Part shown: positions 61,629 through 64,000 of the stretch, one piece after another | Numbering within the stretch: the first letter of the stretch is position 1 | Layout of the letters: every line of letters starts with the position of its first letter | NCBI RefSeq assembly: GCF_004016445.2 | Contig: NZ_SADT02000007.1 | Span: forward strand, 124,001-188,000 | Source of the DNA: Mesorhizobium sp. M2E.F.Ca.ET.219.01.1.1 | Lineage (GTDB): Bacteria > Pseudomonadota > Alphaproteobacteria > Rhizobiales > Rhizobiaceae | DNA: 64,000 nt | Direction: 5' to 3' | The notes under the pieces: model-generated | What the model was told of the DNA's origin: nothing | Database searches by the model: none | What the model saw: the letters and a program-made list of their open reading frames with translations, nothing else | Made by a program: the position numbers and the translations under genes

Positions 61629-62540
61629 ATGAGCGTCCGCCACTTCACCGATCTATCCGCCGTTTCGGCGGGCGACCTGCGCATCATGCTGGACGACGCG
61701 ATGGCGCGAAAGACCAGGCTCAAGGCGGGCGAGCGCTCCAAACCGCTCGATGGCAAGGTGCTGGCGATGATCTTCGACAAGCCGTCGACGCGCACGCGCG
61801 TGTCCTTCGATGTCGGCATGCGTCAGCTCGGCGGCGAGACGATCATGCTGACCGGCACCGAGATGCAGCTCGGACGCTCCGAGACCATCGCCGACACGGC
61901 AAAAGTGCTGTCGCGTTATGTCGACGCCATCATGATCCGCACCACCTCGCATGACCGGATGATCGAGCTGACCGAGAACGCCACGGTTCCGGTCATCAAT
62001 GGGCTGACCGACGACACGCATCCTTGCCAGATCATGGCCGACATCATGACCTTCGAGGAGCATCGCGGTCCGGTGGCCGGCAAGACATTTGCCTGGACCG
62101 GCGACGGCAACAATGTGCTGCACTCGCTGCTCGAAGCCTCGGCGCGATTCCGTTTCAACTTGAATGTCGCGGTGCCGGAAGGCAGCGAGCCTTTCGAGAA
62201 ATATGTCGACTGGTCGAAAGCCAATGGCGGCAAGGTCCGTTTTTCCAAATCGGCCGAGGAAGCCGTCGACCAGGCCGATTGCGTCGTCACCGACAGCTGG
62301 GTCTCGATGGGCCAGGAGCACCGCGCTCGCGGTCACAACGTCTTCCTGCCCTATCAGGTCAACGCGGCGCTTATGGCCAAGGCCAAGCCCGATGCGTTGT
62401 TCATGCACTGCCTGCCGGCGCATCGCGGCGAAGAGGTCACCGACGATGTGATCGACGGGCCGAATTCGGTGGTGTTCGACGAGGCCGAGAACCGGCTGCA
62501 CGCCCAGAAGGCGGTGCTGGCCTGGTGCCTGGGCGCTTGA
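61629..62540 (+). CDS. argF: Ornithine carbamoyltransferase
   Basis: A 303-residue anabolic ornithine transcarbamylase that makes citrulline from ornithine and carbamoyl phosphate. The carbamoyl-phosphate motif is DKPSTRTRVSF near residue 50. DTHPCQIMADIMTF and the ornithine-binding C-terminal motif MHCLPAHRGEEV follow, with all catalytic residues present. It is 16 bp downstream of argD in one operon. hslO follows after 147 bp. Confidence 0.97.
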   Translation: MSVRHFTDLSAVSAGDLRIMLDDAMARKTRLKAGERSKPLDGKVLAMIFDKPSTRTRVSFDVGMRQLGGETIMLTGTEMQLGRSETIADTAKVLSRYVDAIMIRTTSHDRMIELTENATVPVINGLTDDTHPCQIMADIMTFEEHRGPVAGKTFAWTGDGNNVLHSLLEASARFRFNLNVAVPEGSEPFEKYVDWSKANGGKVRFSKSAEEAVDQADCVVTDSWVSMGQEHRARGHNVFLPYQVNAALMAKAKPDALFMHCLPAHRGEEVTDDVIDGPNSVVFDEAENRLHAQKAVLAWCLGA

Positions 62541-62687
62541 GAAGGGCGGACCTGCCCGCTTCCGGCCCGATCGGGATCGACTTGATCCGGGGATATGTGA
62601 TGCCTATCTGCGGGCCATCACGTAAATTGAACGCGCTTCGACGCATGCGGCTCATCGGGTTGCATGGCTGCGCCCCGGAGTTTTGTC

Positions 62688-63695
62688 ATGTTGGAAACCC
62701 AGACCTTGGCTGAGCACAAACCCCAACTCGGTGAATTCGGCTTCGCCGGCGACGACCACGTCGTGCCTTACGAGGTCGCGCCGCTCGATGTGCGCGGCCG
62801 CACCGTGCAGCTCGGGCCGATGCTCGACGCTATTTTGAGCCGCCACAATTATCCCGAGCCGGTCGCCCGCCTGCTGGCGGAAGCCTGTGTGCTCACCGTG
62901 CTGCTCGGCACTTCGCTGAAATTCGAAGGCAAGTTCATCCTGCAGACCCGCACCGACGGGCCGGTCGATATGTTGGTGGCTGATTTCACCACGCCGAATG
63001 CGCTGCGCGCCTATGCGCGCTTCGACGCCGACCGGCTGCAGGCCCTGATCGCCGCCGGCGAGACCTCGCAGCAGGCGCTGCTCGGCAACGGCGTGCTGGC
63101 TTTGACCATCGACCAGGGCGCGCACACGCAGCGCTATCAGGGCATCGTCCAACTCGACGGCACCTCGCTGGAGGATGCCGCGCGCACCTATTTCCGCCAG
63201 TCGGAGCAGATCCCGACCGATATCAAGATGTCGGTCGCCAAGCTGGTCACGCCCGGCCCGGGTGGCGCACGCGAGCAGTGGCGGGCGGGCGGCATCCTGG
63301 CGCAGTTCCTGCCGCAGGCGCCGGAGCGCATGCGCATTCCCGATATTTCGGGCGGCGACGGCGACGACCGCGAGTTGACGGACCACCCGGCCGACAATTC
63401 CTGGCAGGAATTGCTGGCGCTGCTCGGCACCATCGAGCCGACGGAACTGATCGACCCGACTGTGGGCGCCGAGCGGCTGCTCTACCGGCTGTTCCACGAG
63501 CACGGCGTGCGCGTCTTCCGTGGCGTGCCGGTCGACGACCAGTGCTCTTGCTCGCGCGAGAAGATCCACGGCATTCTCCAGGGCTTCTCGGCTGAGGAGA
63601 TCAAGGACTCGACCGAGGAGGGCGGCATCCACGTCGCCTGCGAGTTCTGCTCGACGCAATACGACTTCGATCCGGCCGAGTTCGCGGTGGAGTGA
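62688..63695 (+). CDS. hslO: Redox-regulated chaperone Hsp33
   Basis: A 335-residue Hsp33. The N-terminal substrate-binding part includes ACVLTVLLGTSLKFEGKF and the family hallmark FVTP-like region is replaced by ADFTTPNALRAYAR. The C-terminal zinc-binding redox switch has its four cysteines in DDQCSCSREK and CEFCSTQYDF. Oxidation at this switch turns the protein into an active holdase. The ATG at 62688 is preceded by CGGAG. The argF-hslO-apaG order is common in rhizobia. Confidence 0.95.
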   Translation: MLETQTLAEHKPQLGEFGFAGDDHVVPYEVAPLDVRGRTVQLGPMLDAILSRHNYPEPVARLLAEACVLTVLLGTSLKFEGKFILQTRTDGPVDMLVADFTTPNALRAYARFDADRLQALIAAGETSQQALLGNGVLALTIDQGAHTQRYQGIVQLDGTSLEDAARTYFRQSEQIPTDIKMSVAKLVTPGPGGAREQWRAGGILAQFLPQAPERMRIPDISGGDGDDRELTDHPADNSWQELLALLGTIEPTELIDPTVGAERLLYRLFHEHGVRVFRGVPVDDQCSCSREKIHGILQGFSAEEIKDSTEEGGIHVACEFCSTQYDFDPAEFAVE

Positions 63696-63704
63696 GAAAG
63701 CTCC

Positions 63705-63763
63705 GGTTCCTCGCCCCACGAAGTGGGGAGAGGTGGCCCGGCGAAGCCGGGACGGAGAGGGGT
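63705..63763. repeat. Palindromic dispersed element, copy 1
   Basis: The copy contains two hairpins: TCGCCCC with GGGGAGAGG, and the perfect CCCGGC / GCCGGG stem within a CCGGCGAAGCCGG core. It lies right after hslO. A near-identical copy in reverse orientation occupies 63868-63926. Confidence 0.85.
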
Positions 63764-63867
63764 CTTTGGCGCAGTTGGTAAATCGCTGCCCGAAGACGCC
63801 TGAGCGCATATCTCGTGGCCGGTTCCGCACCAATCCCTCCGCTGGGATCTGGCGTCACGAAGGTCGC

Positions 63868-63926
63868 CCCCCCTCCGTCCCGGCTTCGCCGGGACACCTC
63901 TCCCCCGCTTTGCGGGGGCGAGGAAC
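63868..63926. repeat. Palindromic dispersed element, copy 2 (inverted)
   Basis: This is the reverse complement of copy 1 with only a few differences (longer GGGGG run in the first hairpin). The two copies flank a 104-bp non-coding spacer. Together they look like a non-autonomous palindromic repeat pair of the rhizobial intergenic type, and they separate the convergent hslO and apaG genes. Confidence 0.85.
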
Positions 63927-63935
63927 TCAAGTTCT

Positions 63936-64000
63936 TTAATTCACCGTCCGCCTTGTCCCCGGCATGTCGAGCGAAAATGCCGGAATAGCGATATCGAACG
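63936..64000 (-). CDS. apaG: ApaG C-terminus (gene continues beyond the window)
   Basis: The last 20 codons before a TAA stop read FDIAIPAFSLDMPGTRRTVN, which resembles the C-terminal strand of ApaG, an Fn3-like fold protein of uncertain role linked to divalent cations. ApaG next to hslO is a common rhizobial arrangement. Only the end of the gene is visible, so the call rests on this short segment and on context. Confidence 0.6.
   Translation of the reverse strand, partial: FDIAIPAFSLDMPGTRRTVN

Overview
The window reads as chromosome of a high-GC alphaproteobacterium of the order Rhizobiales, most likely Mesorhizobium or a close relative. The basis is the rpsT-dnaA-dnaN neighbourhood, a GcrA cell-cycle regulator, class I lysyl-tRNA synthetase, a PodJ-like polarity protein, the argD-argF-hslO-apaG order and the overall protein resemblance. 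There are no rRNA or tRNA genes, no insertion sequences, no prophage and no CRISPR array. Coding density is high, and many stop/start codons overlap within operons.

Layout. 1-3.7 kb: replication genes on the minus strand (dnaN partial, dnaA, rpsT), with an AT-richer dnaA upstream region. 3.7-7.75 kb: enoyl-CoA hydratase, mutM, deoB and a lone PhnD-like binding protein. 7.75-20.1 kb: a complete Tad/Flp pilus locus (two TadE-type pseudopilins, a small secretin-N-domain protein, Flp pilin, cpaABCDEF, tadBC, tadD), with CtrA-type motifs in its intergenic regions. 20.2-26.3 kb: leucyl aminopeptidase, MarR regulator, NlpC/P60 hydrolase, Lhr-like helicase and PdeM nuclease. 26.3-35.3 kb: a SoeABC-like cytoplasmic molybdenum sulfite dehydrogenase with a small coupled ORF and a divergent LysR regulator, then an Hsp70-like protein, and a TauE/SafE exporter with its PF09608 partner. 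35.4-39.5 kb: a 1346-residue PodJ-like protein. 39.9-47.7 kb: a LiuR-like MerR regulator and a fatty/acyl-CoA beta-oxidation operon, with matching operator candidates. 47.8-52.4 kb: S24-type repressor, membrane-anchored nuclease-like protein, LysRS, TerB-like protein and an orphan solute-binding protein. 52.6-55.0 kb: a luxR-luxI-crotonase quorum-sensing module with a diverged tandem duplication of the luxR 3' end and the luxI leader. 55.1-59.4 kb: PPK2, PhoR, PhoU, CorA (phosphate and magnesium). 59.5-64 kb: gcrA, argD, argF, hslO and the tail of apaG.

Themes. Cell-cycle and polarity control (DnaA, GcrA, GANTC clusters, CtrA-like boxes, PodJ, Tad pili) recurs across the window. Sulfite oxidation and export genes lie close together. 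The acyl-CoA operon could feed acyl groups to the quorum-sensing synthase, but that is inference. The strongest candidates for undescribed biology are the luxR/luxI duplication with its isomerase-like crotonase, and the 52-codon ORF coupled to soeA.
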